Below, piece after piece: positions 14,847 to 14,938 of a DNA stretch of 14,938 nt; the first letter of the stretch is position 1; every line of letters starts with the position of its first letter. The notes beneath the pieces are model-generated. The model had not been told where the DNA came from, did not search any database, and saw nothing but the letters and a program-made list of their open reading frames with translations. This DNA comes from JAZNLR01 sp045579195. Its GTDB lineage: Bacteria > Bacillota > Clostridia > Christensenellales > CAMQZB01. The translations under genes and the position numbers were made by a program. Where the stretch lies: NCBI GenBank assembly GCA_045579195.1, contig JAZNLR010000059.1, forward strand, positions 1 to 14,938. Reading direction: 5' to 3'.

Positions 14847-14938
14847 ATGTCAAATTACATCAACAACACACTGGAACTTTTGAAGAAGCAAAATCCAAAC
14901 GAACCTGAATTCCATCAGGCTGCAACGGAAATCTTGGA
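14847..14938 (+). CDS. gdhA: NAD(P)-glutamate dehydrogenase, N-terminal fragment (cut by window edge)
   Basis: Only the first 30 codons are visible; the frame is open to the right edge. The start MSNYINNTLELLKK and the following NEPEFHQAATEIL resemble the N-terminus of hexameric bacterial glutamate dehydrogenases such as the Clostridium symbiosum enzyme (short helix, then EPEF and a helix ending in EVL/EIL). The enzyme interconverts glutamate and 2-oxoglutarate plus ammonia; in amino-acid-fermenting Clostridia it is often highly expressed. The ATG has AGGAG (14834-14838) eight bases upstream. The gene is divergent from ruvC and has its own extended -10 promoter. Coenzyme preference cannot be told from this fragment, and the assignment rests on a short match. 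Confidence 0.72.
   Translation, partial: MSNYINNTLELLKKQNPNEPEFHQAATEIL

Noticed and set aside
1..14938. Mobile element, CRISPR array, toxin-antitoxin or defence system
   Set aside because: No transposase, integrase, repeat-spacer array or defence motif is present; nearly all DNA is filled by conserved housekeeping genes in a known order.

Overview
The window reads as a chromosomal housekeeping block from an anaerobic, low-to-moderate GC Firmicute, most likely of class Clostridia. The basis is gene content and order: ruvC-ruvA-ruvB-queA-tgt-yajC-(TIGR04086-like membrane protein)-secD-secF-recJ-rel-MBL hydrolase-hemZ. In addition, secD and secF are separate genes, the Rel protein is bifunctional, HemZ is present, and Shine-Dalgarno (SD) sites and sigma-A-like promoters are easy to see. 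The genus cannot be told from the sequence alone.

Layout: twelve complete genes and one small membrane-protein gene lie on the minus strand from about 14550 down to 56. A divergent plus-strand gene, the start of a glutamate dehydrogenase, enters at 14847 and runs off the right edge. On the minus strand the visible transcription units are: (1) ruvC-ruvA-ruvB-queA-tgt, from a promoter near 14601-14629; (2) yajC, with its own promoter (10191-10219) and a terminator (9720-9749); (3) the four-helix membrane protein, closed by a strong terminator (9221-9256); (4) secD-secF, from a near-consensus promoter (8990-9019) and closed by a terminator (6508-6535); (5) recJ-rel-MBL-hemZ, four genes joined by 1-4 base gaps or overlaps, whose first gene starts only 9 bases after the secF terminator. 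A possible promoter at 16-44 points out of the left edge toward the next gene.

Functions: RuvABC processes Holliday junctions and RecJ is a 5'-3' single-strand exonuclease, so both ends of recombinational repair are here. QueA and Tgt make queuosine in tRNA anticodons. YajC, SecD and SecF form the auxiliary complex of the Sec translocase. Rel makes and degrades (p)ppGpp. The MBL protein and HemZ are a glyoxalase-II-like hydrolase and a radical-SAM enzyme.

I found no mobile element, CRISPR array, tRNA, rRNA, defence locus or clearly new system. The points most worth a second look are an intrinsic terminator set directly against a recJ start that lacks an SD site, an Asp-to-Ala change at a conserved membrane position of SecF, a perfect palindrome just downstream of the secD promoter, and the absence of apt and dtd from their usual places. 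Several starts were moved from the longest possible reading frame to non-ATG or internal codons because the SD site demands it (ruvC, ruvB, tgt, yajC). The starts of ruvC, tgt and rel are TTG or GTG.
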